Below, in pieces: positions 36,465 through 45,385 of a DNA stretch of 64,000 nt. The notes below the pieces were generated by a model. It worked only from the letters and a program-made list of their open reading frames with translations, was not told the DNA's origin and made no database searches. Position 1 is the stretch's first letter; each line of letters starts with the position of its first letter. The position numbers and the translations under genes are program-made. This DNA comes from Sphingomonas sp. BAUL-RG-20F-R05-02 (lineage in GTDB: Bacteria; Pseudomonadota; Alphaproteobacteria; Sphingomonadales; Sphingomonadaceae), in contig NZ_JAKNQH010000001.1 in the NCBI RefSeq assembly GCF_022662305.1, forward strand, positions 558,001 to 622,000, given 5' to 3'.

Positions 36465-37160
36465 ATGATAAAGATCGCCAGCTACAACATGCACAAGGGC
36501 GTCGGTCTCGACCGGCAGCGCGACCCGCGTCGCATCCTGGATGTGCTGTCCGAAATCGACGCCGATGTCATCGCATTGCAGGAATGTGACCGGCGGTACG
36601 GCGCGCGTGCGCGGGTAATCCCGCAACATCTGCTTGAGGAGCATAGCGGCTGGCAGGCGGTACCGTTCGGGCGGAACACCGCCAGCATGGGATGGCATGG
36701 CAACGCGATCCTCGTGCGCAAGGCGGCGCAGGTGATCGATCACGAGACCATTCACCTGCCTGCGCTGGAGCCGCGTGGTGCGGTATCGGCGGATCTTCGC
36801 ATCGACGGCACGCCGATCCGCGTCGTCGGCATGCATCTCGACCTTTCCGGCCTGTGGCGGCGACGGCAGGCGCACGCGATCATCGCGCATGTCGAATCGA
36901 GCACCCACGCCATGCCGGCGGTGCTGATGGGCGACCTGAACGAATGGACGCCGAACGGCGGCTGCCTGCGCGATTTCGGCAATTATTATCCGAGCGCGGC
37001 GACCGGCGCGAGTTTCCACGCGCGCCGACCGATCGGGCGGCTTGATCGCATCATGGTTTCTCGGGATCTTCGCGTGATGGAGTGCGGCGTGCATTGCAGT
37101 GCCACCGCGCGCCGCGCATCCGACCATCTGCCGATCTGGGCCGTGGTGGAGCCGGCCTGA
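36465..37160 (+). CDS. Endonuclease/exonuclease/phosphatase (EEP) family hydrolase
   Basis: 231 residues. EEP motifs in order: IASYNMHKG, ALQECD (metal Glu), RVVGMHLDLS, MGDLNEW (catalytic Asp/Asn) and RRASDHLPIWA (catalytic His). The substrate could be DNA, a phosphodiester or a phospholipid; no signal peptide. The ATG at 36465 is chosen because the family core begins at once (MIKIASYN); in-frame upstream starts overlap the divergent gene. Confidence 0.85.
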   Translation: MIKIASYNMHKGVGLDRQRDPRRILDVLSEIDADVIALQECDRRYGARARVIPQHLLEEHSGWQAVPFGRNTASMGWHGNAILVRKAAQVIDHETIHLPALEPRGAVSADLRIDGTPIRVVGMHLDLSGLWRRRQAHAIIAHVESSTHAMPAVLMGDLNEWTPNGGCLRDFGNYYPSAATGASFHARRPIGRLDRIMVSRDLRVMECGVHCSATARRASDHLPIWAVVEPA

Positions 37161-37208
37161 ACGCTGACCACTGGCAAAGCGCGGCAAAGCGGTCTAGTCG
37201 TTACGGCT

Positions 37209-37562
37209 ATGCAGTTCCTCAAGACGCTGTTCTGGTGCCTCCTCGCGTTTGTCGCGGCGATGTTCACACGCAACAACTGGACGACCGTTCCGGTCAATCT
37301 GTGGGGAGGGTTGATCGCGGAGATCAACCTGCCGCTGCTGCTGCTGATCGTGTTCCTGTGCGGTCTGCTGCCGATGCTCGCCTACCACCATGCGGTCCGT
37401 TGGCGCCTGCGCAGCCGGTTGGCGACGTCCGAGCGGACCATCGGAACCCTTCGCGACGTGATCGCACCCGCGCCGATGATTGGAACGCCGCTTGCGGCTG
37501 ACGCGGCACCGGTCGCCATCGCCATCGCCATCGCCGCGGAAACGCCGGAGACGCAAGCATGA
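37209..37562 (+). CDS. lapA: LapA-domain inner-membrane protein
   Basis: 117 residues with two membrane segments (LKTLFWCLLAFVAAMF and LPLLLLIVFLCGLLPMLAY), then a basic, partly coiled-coil stretch, the LapA/DUF1049 plan. E. coli LapA works with LapB in LPS assembly. The C-terminus has a short VAIAIAIAAE run coded by three full and one partial copies of a 6-base unit. It overlaps pyrF by ATGA. Confidence 0.82.
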   Translation: MQFLKTLFWCLLAFVAAMFTRNNWTTVPVNLWGGLIAEINLPLLLLIVFLCGLLPMLAYHHAVRWRLRSRLATSERTIGTLRDVIAPAPMIGTPLAADAAPVAIAIAIAAETPETQA

Positions 37563-38233
37563 CCAACCGGATCTTCGTTGCGCTCGACACTCCCGACATG
37601 GCGCGCGCCAAGGCCATTGCGCAGCGGGTGCGCCATCATGTCGGCGGTATCAAACTGGGCCTTGAATTCTTCATGGCGAACGGCCGCCACGGCGTCATGG
37701 AGATGCATGATCTCGGCCTGCCGATCTTTCTCGATCTGAAGCTGCACGACATCCCCAACACCGTCGCCAAGGCAATACAGGCGTTGCGCGGGCTCGACCC
37801 CGCGATCCTGACCGTGCATGCGGCCGGCGGACGCGCGATGCTGGAGGACGCAAAGGCTGCGGCGCCACTCGGTACCAAAGTCGTCGCGGTAACGACGCTG
37901 ACCAGCCTCGATGCCGGCGATCTGAACGCGATCGGCTGCGCGAACGAACCACGCGCGCAGGTGCTGCGACTGACCGAACTCGCCTGCGAGGCCGGGGTCG
38001 ACGGGGTGGTGTGTTCGGGCGAAGAAGTCGCGGCCGTGCACAAGCTGTGGCCGAAAGGGTTTGTCGTCGTGCCGGGGGTGCGGCTCGCCAACGGCGAAGC
38101 CGGCGACCAGAAGCGCGTCGTTACACCGCGTGCCGCACTTGACGCCGGTGCTTCGATCCTGGTGGTTGGTCGACCGATCACCAATGCGGACGACCCCGAC
38201 GCCGCCGCCCGCGCGATCGGCGCAACGCTCTGA
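37559..38233 (+). CDS. pyrF: Orotidine 5'-phosphate decarboxylase
   Basis: 224 residues, TIM-barrel enzyme of UMP synthesis. FVALDTPD at the start, the catalytic DLKLHDIPNTV, and VVPGVRLANG with VGRPITNADDPDAAAR at the phosphate site. The start overlaps lapA by four bases. The lapA-pyrF-trpF neighbourhood is common in alphaproteobacteria. Confidence 0.97.
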   Translation: MTNRIFVALDTPDMARAKAIAQRVRHHVGGIKLGLEFFMANGRHGVMEMHDLGLPIFLDLKLHDIPNTVAKAIQALRGLDPAILTVHAAGGRAMLEDAKAAAPLGTKVVAVTTLTSLDAGDLNAIGCANEPRAQVLRLTELACEAGVDGVVCSGEEVAAVHKLWPKGFVVVPGVRLANGEAGDQKRVVTPRAALDAGASILVVGRPITNADDPDAAARAIGATL

Positions 38234-38246
38234 TGCGTAGAATGAC

Positions 38247-38753
38247 ATGGTGAACATCGAAATCCGTGCGGGTCGTGCGGACGATCTGACCCGTCTGCAC
38301 CCTATTATCGAGCGCGCTTATCGTGGTGAAGAGGCGCGCGTCGGCTGGACGCACGAAGCCGATCTGCTCGACGGCCAACGCACCGACCTGCCCACGTTAC
38401 AGGCGATCGTCGCCGACCGGGCAATGAAGCTACTGATCGCATTTGATGAGGATGCACCGATCGGCTGCGTTCAGGTCAGCGATCATGGCGGCGGCACCGC
38501 ATATCTGGGCCTGCTGTGCATCGAGCCGCGTTTGCAGGCTGCTGGCCTGGGCAGGCAATTGATCGCAGCCGCCGAAGGCCATGCACGCGACGCCTTCGGT
38601 GCGGTTCGGATAGAGATGACCGTTATCGAAAACCGTGCCGAGCTTATCGGCTATTATGAGCGGCGCGGCTATGCGCGGACCGGCGAGCGCCGTGACTTTC
38701 CGATTGCGGTGGAGCCGCCGTTGTTCATGGCAGTATTGGCGAAGCCGCTCTGA
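38247..38753 (+). CDS. GNAT N-acetyltransferase
   Basis: 168 residues. The GNAT acetyl-CoA motif is seen as YLGLLCIEPRLQAAGLGRQLIAAAE, here split as LGLLCIEPRLQ and AAGLGRQLI. The C-terminal IENRAELIGYYERRGYARTG is typical. Substrate unknown. It lies 13 bases after pyrF and before trpF, an insertion into the usual order. Confidence 0.88.
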   Translation: MVNIEIRAGRADDLTRLHPIIERAYRGEEARVGWTHEADLLDGQRTDLPTLQAIVADRAMKLLIAFDEDAPIGCVQVSDHGGGTAYLGLLCIEPRLQAAGLGRQLIAAAEGHARDAFGAVRIEMTVIENRAELIGYYERRGYARTGERRDFPIAVEPPLFMAVLAKPL

Positions 38754-38851
38754 GCGGCGTTGCTTTTGTATAGCTGGCGATGGTGCCGCTTGGGCGACCG
38801 AAATCGTCCTTCCACCGTCGCTTTTGATGCCACTCGAGATAGGCTGTACTC

Positions 38852-39490
38852 ATGCCGGTAACCGCCAAGATTTGCGGCCTTTCGACTGCTGATACGCTGA
38901 ACGCCGCGATCGCTGGCGGCGCGAGCCATGTCGGTTTCGTATTCTTCGCACCCTCACCGCGCAACCTGATGCGCGAGCGTGCTGCCGAACTGGCAGCGCG
39001 TGTGCCACCGCACGTCGCGCGTGTCGGCGTCTTCGTCGATCCCGACGACGCCTTGGTCGAGTCCGCGCTCCACGCCGGACAACTCGACGTGCTGCAACTC
39101 CACAAGGTCGCGCCCGCCCGCGCCGCCGCGATCCGGGCGAAAACAGCTCGTGAGGTCTGGGCCGCAGTTGCGGTTCGCACCCGCGCCGATCTCGACAGCG
39201 CCGCCAGCTACACAGGGGCAGCGCACCGTATCCTGTATGATGCGAAGACCCCGCCGGGCGCGGCGCTGCCCGGCGGCATGGGGGTGCGTTTCGACTGGAC
39301 GCTGCTCGACGGCTTCCGTCACCCGTTGCCCTGGGCTCTGTCGGGAGGCCTCGACTCCGCCAACGTTCGCGAGGCGATCACGAGAACGGGCGCGACGTTG
39401 GTGGACGTGTCGTCCGGAGTGGAAAATGCGCCCGGGGTCAAAGACCCGGCGAAGATCGCAGCGTTTCTGAAGGCCGTCGGCATACGCTGA
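38852..39490 (+). CDS. trpF: Phosphoribosylanthranilate isomerase
   Basis: 212 residues, TIM-barrel enzyme of tryptophan synthesis. AKICGLSTADT carries the catalytic Cys; the catalytic Asp is in VDVSSGVENAPGVKD or the preceding barrel strand. GGLDSANV and SSGVE bind phosphate. It opens the trpF-trpB-trpA series, separated from the GNAT gene by about 100 bases that may hold a promoter. Confidence 0.96.
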   Translation: MPVTAKICGLSTADTLNAAIAGGASHVGFVFFAPSPRNLMRERAAELAARVPPHVARVGVFVDPDDALVESALHAGQLDVLQLHKVAPARAAAIRAKTAREVWAAVAVRTRADLDSAASYTGAAHRILYDAKTPPGAALPGGMGVRFDWTLLDGFRHPLPWALSGGLDSANVREAITRTGATLVDVSSGVENAPGVKDPAKIAAFLKAVGIR

Positions 39491-39504
39491 CCCGGCGATG
39501 TGCG

Positions 39505-39930
39505 ATGTTGGTGGCAGTGCTGCTGGCAGCATGCCACGATGAGCCGTTCTGCTCGTCTCAGGTCGTACACGTTGTCCGCGAGGCTGGAACCGACCGATAC
39601 GCCGTCGTCGAAGTGCGAAACTGTGGAGCGACAACCGATTTCGTCACGACGCTCAGAGTGGGTCACGCACGACAGGCGCAGAGTGCTGCTCAAGAAGTGT
39701 TCGTCGCCGACTCGAACCACGGTACCGCTGCCCCCGGGACGGGTGATGCGATCTGGATCAACGTTGCTTGGATAGACCGCGGCCGGCTGAACGTCGCCTA
39801 TGCATCGGGCGCGCGCGTGTTCAAGATGCGCCGCTCGACCGATGGCGTGGCGGTGTCTTACCGCGCGATCAGTCCGGTGCGGCAGTGGCGACGGCCCGTC
39901 GAGGCTTGGCACCCCCGCCCAGCCTGCTAA
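39505..39930 (+). CDS. Hypothetical lipoprotein in the trp cluster
   Basis: 141 residues. A very short lipoprotein leader (MLVAVLLAAC) followed by HDEPFCSSQ. The remainder is a beta-rich domain (YAVVEVRNCGATTDFVTTLRV, then INVAWIDRGRLNVAYASG). It lies 14 bases after trpF and 9 before trpB, so it is co-transcribed. No family recognised; the leader is short, and the real start might be an upstream codon. Confidence 0.6.
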   Translation: MLVAVLLAACHDEPFCSSQVVHVVREAGTDRYAVVEVRNCGATTDFVTTLRVGHARQAQSAAQEVFVADSNHGTAAPGTGDAIWINVAWIDRGRLNVAYASGARVFKMRRSTDGVAVSYRAISPVRQWRRPVEAWHPRPAC

Positions 39931-39939
39931 ACACCGCGC

Positions 39940-41169
39940 ATGAACGCCCCCAACTCCTTCCGCACCCAGCCTGACGAGCGTGGGCATTTCGGCGCTTTCG
40001 GTGGACGCTACGTCGCCGAAACGCTGATGCCGCTGATCCTGGAACTGGACACCGCCTATCGCGCGGCCAAAGCCGACCCGGCGTTTCAGGCACAGTTCGA
40101 CGATCTGCTGGAGCATTACGTCGGCCGCCCCTCGCCATTATATTTTGCCGAGCGGCTGACCGAAGCACTACGCGAATCGGCTCCTGACGGTAACGGCGCG
40201 CAGGTCTGGTTCAAGCGCGACGAACTCAACCATACCGGCGCGCACAAGATCAACAACTGCATCGGCCAGATCCTGCTGGCGATGCGGATGGGCAAGAGCC
40301 GCATCATCGCGGAAACCGGCGCGGGTCAGCACGGCGTCGCCACTGCGACGGTGTGCGCGCGTTTCGGCTTGCCATGCGTGATCTACATGGGCGCCAAGGA
40401 TATCGAGCGGCAGGCGCCGAACGTGTTCCGCATGAAACTACTCGGTGCGGAGGTGCGCCCCGTCACCAGCGGTTCGGCCTCGCTGAAGGACGCGATGAAC
40501 GAGGGGCTGCGCGACTGGGTCGCTAACGTCCACGACACGTTCTACATCATCGGCACCGCCGCCGGTCCGCACCCCTATCCAGAACTGGTGCGCGATTTCC
40601 AGAGCGTGATCGGCACCGAGGCGCGTGCGCAGATGCTGTCGCGGATCAACCGGCTACCCGATCTGCTCGTCGCGGCGATCGGTGGCGGGTCGAACGCGAT
40701 CGGATTGTTCCACCCGTTCCTCGATGATGCCGATGTGGCGATGCTTGGCGTCGAGGCGGCCGGGCGTGGCCTCGACAAGGAGCATGCCGCTTCGCTGGCC
40801 GGCGGCGCGCCCGGCATCCTGCATGGCAACAAGACCTATCTGTTGCAGGACGAGGACGGCCAGATCACCGAGGCGCATTCGATCTCCGCCGGGCTCGACT
40901 ATCCCGGCATCGGGCCGGAGCATAGCTGGCTGCATTCGATCGGCCGTGTGGAATACACCTCGATCACCGACACCGAAGCACTCGACGCGTTCCAGTTGCT
41001 GTGCCGGACCGAGGGCATCATCCCCGCGCTGGAACCGAGCCACGCGATCGCGGCGGTAGCAAAGCGCGCACGCGAGATGCCGCGCGACAGCATCATCCTC
41101 GCCAACCTGTGCGGTCGTGGCGACAAAGACATCTTCACTGTCGCCGAAGCGCTTGGCGTGGCGATCTGA
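39940..41169 (+). CDS. trpB: Tryptophan synthase beta chain
   Basis: 409 residues, PLP enzyme joining indole and serine. The PLP lysine is in HTGAHKINN, the phosphate loop is GGGSNAIG, and the GAGQHG loop binds the substrate carboxylate. [12 protein letters not shown] at the N-terminus is the family hallmark. Complex partner is trpA at 41565, with a small membrane-protein gene between. Confidence 0.97.
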   Translation: MNAPNSFRTQPDERGHFGAFGGRYVAETLMPLILELDTAYRAAKADPAFQAQFDDLLEHYVGRPSPLYFAERLTEALRESAPDGNGAQVWFKRDELNHTGAHKINNCIGQILLAMRMGKSRIIAETGAGQHGVATATVCARFGLPCVIYMGAKDIERQAPNVFRMKLLGAEVRPVTSGSASLKDAMNEGLRDWVANVHDTFYIIGTAAGPHPYPELVRDFQSVIGTEARAQMLSRINRLPDLLVAAIGGGSNAIGLFHPFLDDADVAMLGVEAAGRGLDKEHAASLAGGAPGILHGNKTYLLQDEDGQITEAHSISAGLDYPGIGPEHSWLHSIGRVEYTSITDTEALDAFQLLCRTEGIIPALEPSHAIAAVAKRAREMPRDSIILANLCGRGDKDIFTVAEALGVAI

Positions 41170-41285
41170 CACGAAACCGGGACGAGCCGTTAAACACGCC
41201 TGGAGAAGCGCGCTATAAAGCACTGGAAAGCCGTTGGTTCCCATGCCGGACGGATATTCTTCAGAGCTTGAACGCAGGTGACGGT

Positions 41286-41477
41286 ATGAAGGTGTTGGGT
41301 TGGATCGTGGTAGCATGTTTCGCGCTGACGGCGGCGGCTGCGGTGATGATGGTGACGCGGTGGCTCGGCGCGCCAGATCAGCTGCGTTCGTTCCTGATTG
41401 CCGTGATAGGTGCAGTCGCCACCTGCTATGGCCCGCGTGCACTTGAGAGCATGGCAGCAGCGCCAGGAGCACGCTGA
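41286..41477 (+). CDS. Small two-segment membrane protein
   Basis: 63 residues with two hydrophobic helices (VLGWIVVACFALTAAAAVMM and FLIAVIGAVATCYGP) and a short polar tail. GCAGGTG lies upstream of the ATG. It is inserted between trpB and trpA, with about 115 and 90-base gaps, wider than the rest of the cluster. Function unknown. Confidence 0.55.
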   Translation: MKVLGWIVVACFALTAAAAVMMVTRWLGAPDQLRSFLIAVIGAVATCYGPRALESMAAAPGAR

Positions 41478-41564
41478 ACCGCCTTTGCAACGCCGACGCC
41501 GCGCGAGCTCGTTTGACCAACCGTCGGCTTGCACTCGGCTGGCGTTCGTGGTGAAGCGCGCGAC

Positions 41565-42380
41565 ATGACTCCGCGTGACACTATCCTCTCCGCCGCCTTC
41601 GCCAAAGGACGCGCCGCGCTCGTCGCGTTCGTCACGGCGGGCGATCCGACGCCGGCCGACACGCCCGCTATTCTGGACGCACTGGTCGCTGGCGGTGCGG
41701 ACGTGATCGAACTCGGCATGCCGTTTACCGATCCGATGGCCGATGGCGCGGCGATCCAGTCGGCCAACATCCGCAGCTTTGCAGCCGGCACCAAGACCGC
41801 CGACGTACTCGCCATCGCAACCGGTTTTCGCGCGCGCCACCCGCATGTCCCGCTGGTGCTGATGGGTTATGCCAACCCGATGACGGTGCGCGGCGCAGAC
41901 TGGTTCGCGCAGGCTGCGAAGGCGGCCGGCGTTAGCGGCGTGATCTGCGTCGACATCCCACCCGAGGAAGATGCCGAACTCGGCCCCGCGCTGCGTGCGG
42001 CGGGCATCGATCTGATCCGCCTCGCCACCCCGACCACCGACGCTGCCCGCCTGCCACAGGTGTTGGATGGAGCGTCCGGCTTCCTGTATTATGTTTCCGT
42101 CGCCGGCATCACCGGCAAGCAACAGGCCGCGCAGGCTTCCATCGAACAGGCCGTCGCACGGTTGAAGGCGGCAACAGACATACCGGTGGCCGTCGGCTTC
42201 GGCGTGCGTACACCCGAACAGGCGGCCGCCATCGCGCGGGTCGCAGATGCGGTCGTGGTCGGCTCCGCGATCGTAGAGATCGTGGCGCAACACGGTGCCC
42301 ATGCACCCGAATCGGTTCGCGCCTATATCGCCTCCCTCGCCGACGCCATCGCCTCGGCCCGTCAGGAAATCGCAGCATGA
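41565..42380 (+). CDS. trpA: Tryptophan synthase alpha chain
   Basis: 271 residues, TIM barrel splitting indole-glycerol phosphate. [13 protein letters not shown], then [18 protein letters not shown] with the catalytic Glu and Asp, and [15 protein letters not shown] at the phosphate site. The ATG at 41565 matches the family start; an upstream TTG would add 12 odd residues. The last four bases overlap accD (ATGA). Confidence 0.96.
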   Translation: MTPRDTILSAAFAKGRAALVAFVTAGDPTPADTPAILDALVAGGADVIELGMPFTDPMADGAAIQSANIRSFAAGTKTADVLAIATGFRARHPHVPLVLMGYANPMTVRGADWFAQAAKAAGVSGVICVDIPPEEDAELGPALRAAGIDLIRLATPTTDAARLPQVLDGASGFLYYVSVAGITGKQQAAQASIEQAVARLKAATDIPVAVGFGVRTPEQAAAIARVADAVVVGSAIVEIVAQHGAHAPESVRAYIASLADAIASARQEIAA

Positions 42381-43234
42381 GTTGGCTCAGCAACGTTCGT
42401 AACGCCCTGTCGCTCGTCGTCACGAAAAAGGAAGATACGAGCACCGACAACCTCTGGCACAAGTGCAAGGGCTGTGGGCAGATGGTATTCGTGAAGGAAC
42501 TGGAGGAAAATCTCCACGTCTGCCCGCATTGCGATTTCCACGAGCGGATCGGCCCAAACTTGCGGTTCGAGTACACGCTCGACACAGGCTACACGATGCT
42601 ACCGATGCCCAAGGTGCCGGAGGATCCACTCAAGTTCCGCGATACCAAACGCTATTCGGACCGCATCAAGGCCGCGCGTGCGGCGACCGATGAAACCGAC
42701 GCGCTTGCCACCGCGCGCGGCAAGATCGAAGGGCTGAAGGTCGTCGTTGGCGTGCAGGATTTTGCCTTCATGGGCGGCTCGATGGGGTTAGCGGTCGGCG
42801 AAGCCTTCATCCGCGGTGTGGAGGCGGCGATCGCGGACAAATGCCCGTACATCATCTTCACCGCCGCCGGCGGCGCCCGCATGCAGGAAGGCATCCTCAG
42901 CCTTATGCAAATGCCACGTGCGACCGTCGCGATCCAGATGCTGCACGATGCGGGCCTGCCCTATATCGCGGTACTGACCGATCCCACCACCGGCGGCGTG
43001 ACGGCGAGTTACGCGATGCTCGGCGACGTACAGATCGCGGAACCCGGCGCGTTGATCGGGTTCGCCGGCCAGCGTGTGATCGAACAGACCATCCGCGAGA
43101 AGCTGCCCGAGGGGTTCCAGCGGGCGGAGTATCTGCTCGAACATGGCATGATCGACATGGTAAAGCACCGCAAGGACATGCGCGCAACGCTGGCGAGCGT
43201 AGTGGATTACCTGGGTGCGAGGGCCGCGGCCTAG
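42377..43234 (+). CDS. accD: Acetyl-CoA carboxylase carboxyltransferase subunit beta
   Basis: 285 residues. The N-terminal zinc ribbon has two cysteine pairs (CKGCGQM and CPHCDFH), then the crotonase-like carboxyltransferase core with [17 protein letters not shown] and [13 protein letters not shown]. First step of fatty-acid synthesis, with AccA encoded elsewhere. Translationally coupled to trpA, as in many proteobacteria. Confidence 0.97.
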   Translation: MSWLSNVRNALSLVVTKKEDTSTDNLWHKCKGCGQMVFVKELEENLHVCPHCDFHERIGPNLRFEYTLDTGYTMLPMPKVPEDPLKFRDTKRYSDRIKAARAATDETDALATARGKIEGLKVVVGVQDFAFMGGSMGLAVGEAFIRGVEAAIADKCPYIIFTAAGGARMQEGILSLMQMPRATVAIQMLHDAGLPYIAVLTDPTTGGVTASYAMLGDVQIAEPGALIGFAGQRVIEQTIREKLPEGFQRAEYLLEHGMIDMVKHRKDMRATLASVVDYLGARAAA

Positions 43235-43297
43235 CCTGCGCCTGTGCAGGCCAGCGGCGCTCCGACGCGAATCACAGAAACGATCAGGAGTGGATCG

Positions 43298-44644
43298 ATG
43301 CCGGATAACGCCACCTCCACTTCGGTCGCCGTTCAGGCGCAACTCGACCGGTTGTGGGCGCTGTCTCCGGGCACGGACATCCTCGGGCTCGAACGCATCA
43401 CGGCGCTGCTCGCACGGCTCGGCGATCCGCACCTGCGGCTGCCGCCGGTGTTCCACGTCGCGGGCACCAACGGCAAAGGCTCGACCTGTGCATTCCTGCG
43501 ATCGGCGATCGAGGCGGCTGGCTTTACCGCGCACGTCTATACCAGCCCCCATCTCGTCCGCTTCAACGAACGGATTCGAGTTGCCGGCAGACTGATCGCG
43601 GACGACGCGCTTGCCGCCCTGCTCGCCGAAGTGCTCGACGCCGCGGGTGATGGTCCGGACGGCATCGGCGCGAGTTTCTTCGAAGTGACCACCGCGTGCG
43701 CGTTCCTTGCCTTTGCACGGACACCGGCCGATGCCTGCATCATCGAGGTTGGGTTGGGCGGGCGGCTCGACGCCACCAACGTGATCCCGGCGCCGGTGGT
43801 GACCGGCATCGCGCAACTCGGCATCGATCATCAGGCGTTTCTCGGCGACACCGCCGAGGACATCGCCGCCGAAAAGGCCGGGATCGCCAAACCTGATGTT
43901 GCGCTGGTGACGATGGCCTATGCGCCAAGCGTGACAGAAAGAATTGCGAGCGTCGCGGCGGCGGCTCGCGGTACGATCATCGCGCTTGGGCGGGAATGGC
44001 GGTACAAGGCGGGCGATCAGATCGTCTACGAAGATGCCGACGGCATCCTCGCGCTGCCATTGCCGAAAATGGCAGGACCGCACCAACCCGGCAATCTCGC
44101 GCTCGCCACTGCGATGCTGCGCCACCAGCACGCGCTTGCGGTACCGAGTGAGGCGATCCATGCCGCCGCCACCGGCACGACGTGGCCCGCGCGGATGCAG
44201 CGACTCTCGCCCGGTCCGCTCGTCGATCTTTTGCCGCCGGGCAGCCAGGTTTGGCTCGACGGGGGGCACAATCCGGCCGCCGCCGGTGCGATCGCCGCCA
44301 CGCTGGAGAGGATTGCGCACCCGGGCGCCGGGCGAGGCGATGTCCACCTCATACTAGGGATGCTGTCGAACAAGGATCCGGCCGGATTGCTCGCGCCGTT
44401 CGTCGGACTGGCGACAACGCTGCACGCGGTGCCGGTGGCCGATCACGACCACCACGCGCCGATGGCGCTTGCCGGCGTCGCCCGTTCACTCGGCATCCCG
44501 GCCCACGCCGTAAGCGACGTTCCGCAGGCGCTGGCCGATATCGCGCAGATCGGCGACCCTGCGGAACCGCCGATCGTGTTGATCCTCGGCTCGCTTTACC
44601 TCGCCGGCACGGTGCTCGCCGCCAATCTGGAGCATCTCGACTAA
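43298..44644 (+). CDS. folC: Folylpolyglutamate/dihydrofolate synthase
   Basis: 448 residues. P-loop GTNGKGSTCAFL, the SPHLVRFNERI motif, EVGLGGRLDATN and, near the C-terminus, DGGHNPAAAGAI. It adds glutamate to folates. ATG 43298 is supported by AGGAG seven bases upstream. It ends the trp-acc-fol run. Confidence 0.95.
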   Translation: MPDNATSTSVAVQAQLDRLWALSPGTDILGLERITALLARLGDPHLRLPPVFHVAGTNGKGSTCAFLRSAIEAAGFTAHVYTSPHLVRFNERIRVAGRLIADDALAALLAEVLDAAGDGPDGIGASFFEVTTACAFLAFARTPADACIIEVGLGGRLDATNVIPAPVVTGIAQLGIDHQAFLGDTAEDIAAEKAGIAKPDVALVTMAYAPSVTERIASVAAAARGTIIALGREWRYKAGDQIVYEDADGILALPLPKMAGPHQPGNLALATAMLRHQHALAVPSEAIHAAATGTTWPARMQRLSPGPLVDLLPPGSQVWLDGGHNPAAAGAIAATLERIAHPGAGRGDVHLILGMLSNKDPAGLLAPFVGLATTLHAVPVADHDHHAPMALAGVARSLGIPAHAVSDVPQALADIAQIGDPAEPPIVLILGSLYLAGTVLAANLEHLD

Positions 44645-44703
44645 TTGCGATTGACTCGCAATAGCTGGTCGGTCAGTCTGCTTCCATTGTAGGAGAGCAG
44701 TTG

Positions 44704-45135
44704 ATGACGATCGCCACGACCACCAGCGCGCTGACCCTTCACGACATGCCCGAATGCGATAATGCTCGACTGTTCCTGTTCGTGTTTCGTCGCATGGGCG
44801 CGCACGGCCTGAACGATGCGATCGCCGCACATGCGATGCTGCGGGTCTTTGGAAAGGCGTATCGACGCCCACTCATGCTGATGCGCGCGATGATGGCGGA
44901 TGTGGCGACTCAGACCAACGTCACGATCGCGATTGCGCCGTGCTGCTTCACCCGCATCACCCATGCCGAAGTGGCGATGCTGACGGTAATCGCCCGCGCC
45001 GAGCGCCAGCCCGCAGCCGCGGCGCTGTTGCTGTCGGACCTGCTCGGCGTCCGCCACATCGATGGATTGCTGGCCAGCGCAACCGCCGTGGCCGGCGCGT
45101 TCGCGGATGCGGGACATCCCGTCGCCGAGGGATGA
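44704..45135 (+). CDS. Conserved hypothetical protein (DUF6628-like)
   Basis: 143 residues. LHDMPECDNARLFLFVFRRMGAHGLNDA and FTRITHAEVAMLTVIARAER suggest a helical cytoplasmic protein of a family seen in sphingomonads (I recall it as DUF6628; not verified). AGGAGAG upstream of the ATG gives good start support. Function unknown. It may form a unit with folC, 59 bases upstream. Confidence 0.7.
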   Translation: MTIATTTSALTLHDMPECDNARLFLFVFRRMGAHGLNDAIAAHAMLRVFGKAYRRPLMLMRAMMADVATQTNVTIAIAPCCFTRITHAEVAMLTVIARAERQPAAAALLLSDLLGVRHIDGLLASATAVAGAFADAGHPVAEG

Positions 45136-45173
45136 TCGCGCGTGTTAGCCGTTACGAATCACGGTAATCGCCA

Positions 45174-45215
45174 AGCGGCGGCCGGACCGGCCGCTGTGAC
45201 AGGACGCTGTCCTGC
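45174..45215 (+). other. GC-rich inverted repeats after the DUF6628-like gene
   Basis: An imperfect AGCGGCGGCCGG/CCGGCCGCT hairpin (45174-45195) followed by CAGGAC-GCT-GTCCTG (about 45200-45214). No T run. They may be part of the 3' end of the hypothetical gene's transcript. Confidence 0.3.
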
Positions 45216-45327
45216 GCAGCCCGGTGGACACGGCGGCGCCGCAGGATCATCCGGCCAAGCGCAAACGACACCGCGACGGCGACACCGATGAAGTGCTGCC
45301 ACATCACGCCGGACCCATCCCACTCAT

Positions 45328-45363
45328 CCGCTTGTCGCTAGGCAATCGCCAAGCGACAAGCGG
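45328..45363. terminator. Hairpin between convergent genes
   Basis: A perfect 12-bp stem (45328-45339 with 45352-45363) with a 12-base loop, 22 bases beyond the stop of the AmpG-type gene on the minus strand. No T tract on either side, so terminator function is a guess from position and strength. Confidence 0.4.
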
Positions 45364-45385
45364 ACCAGGAAATACACCCAGTCCA

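Noticed and set aside
42788..44347. 519-codon open frame antisense to accD/folC
   Set aside because: Crosses two well-supported genes and has shadow-type composition.
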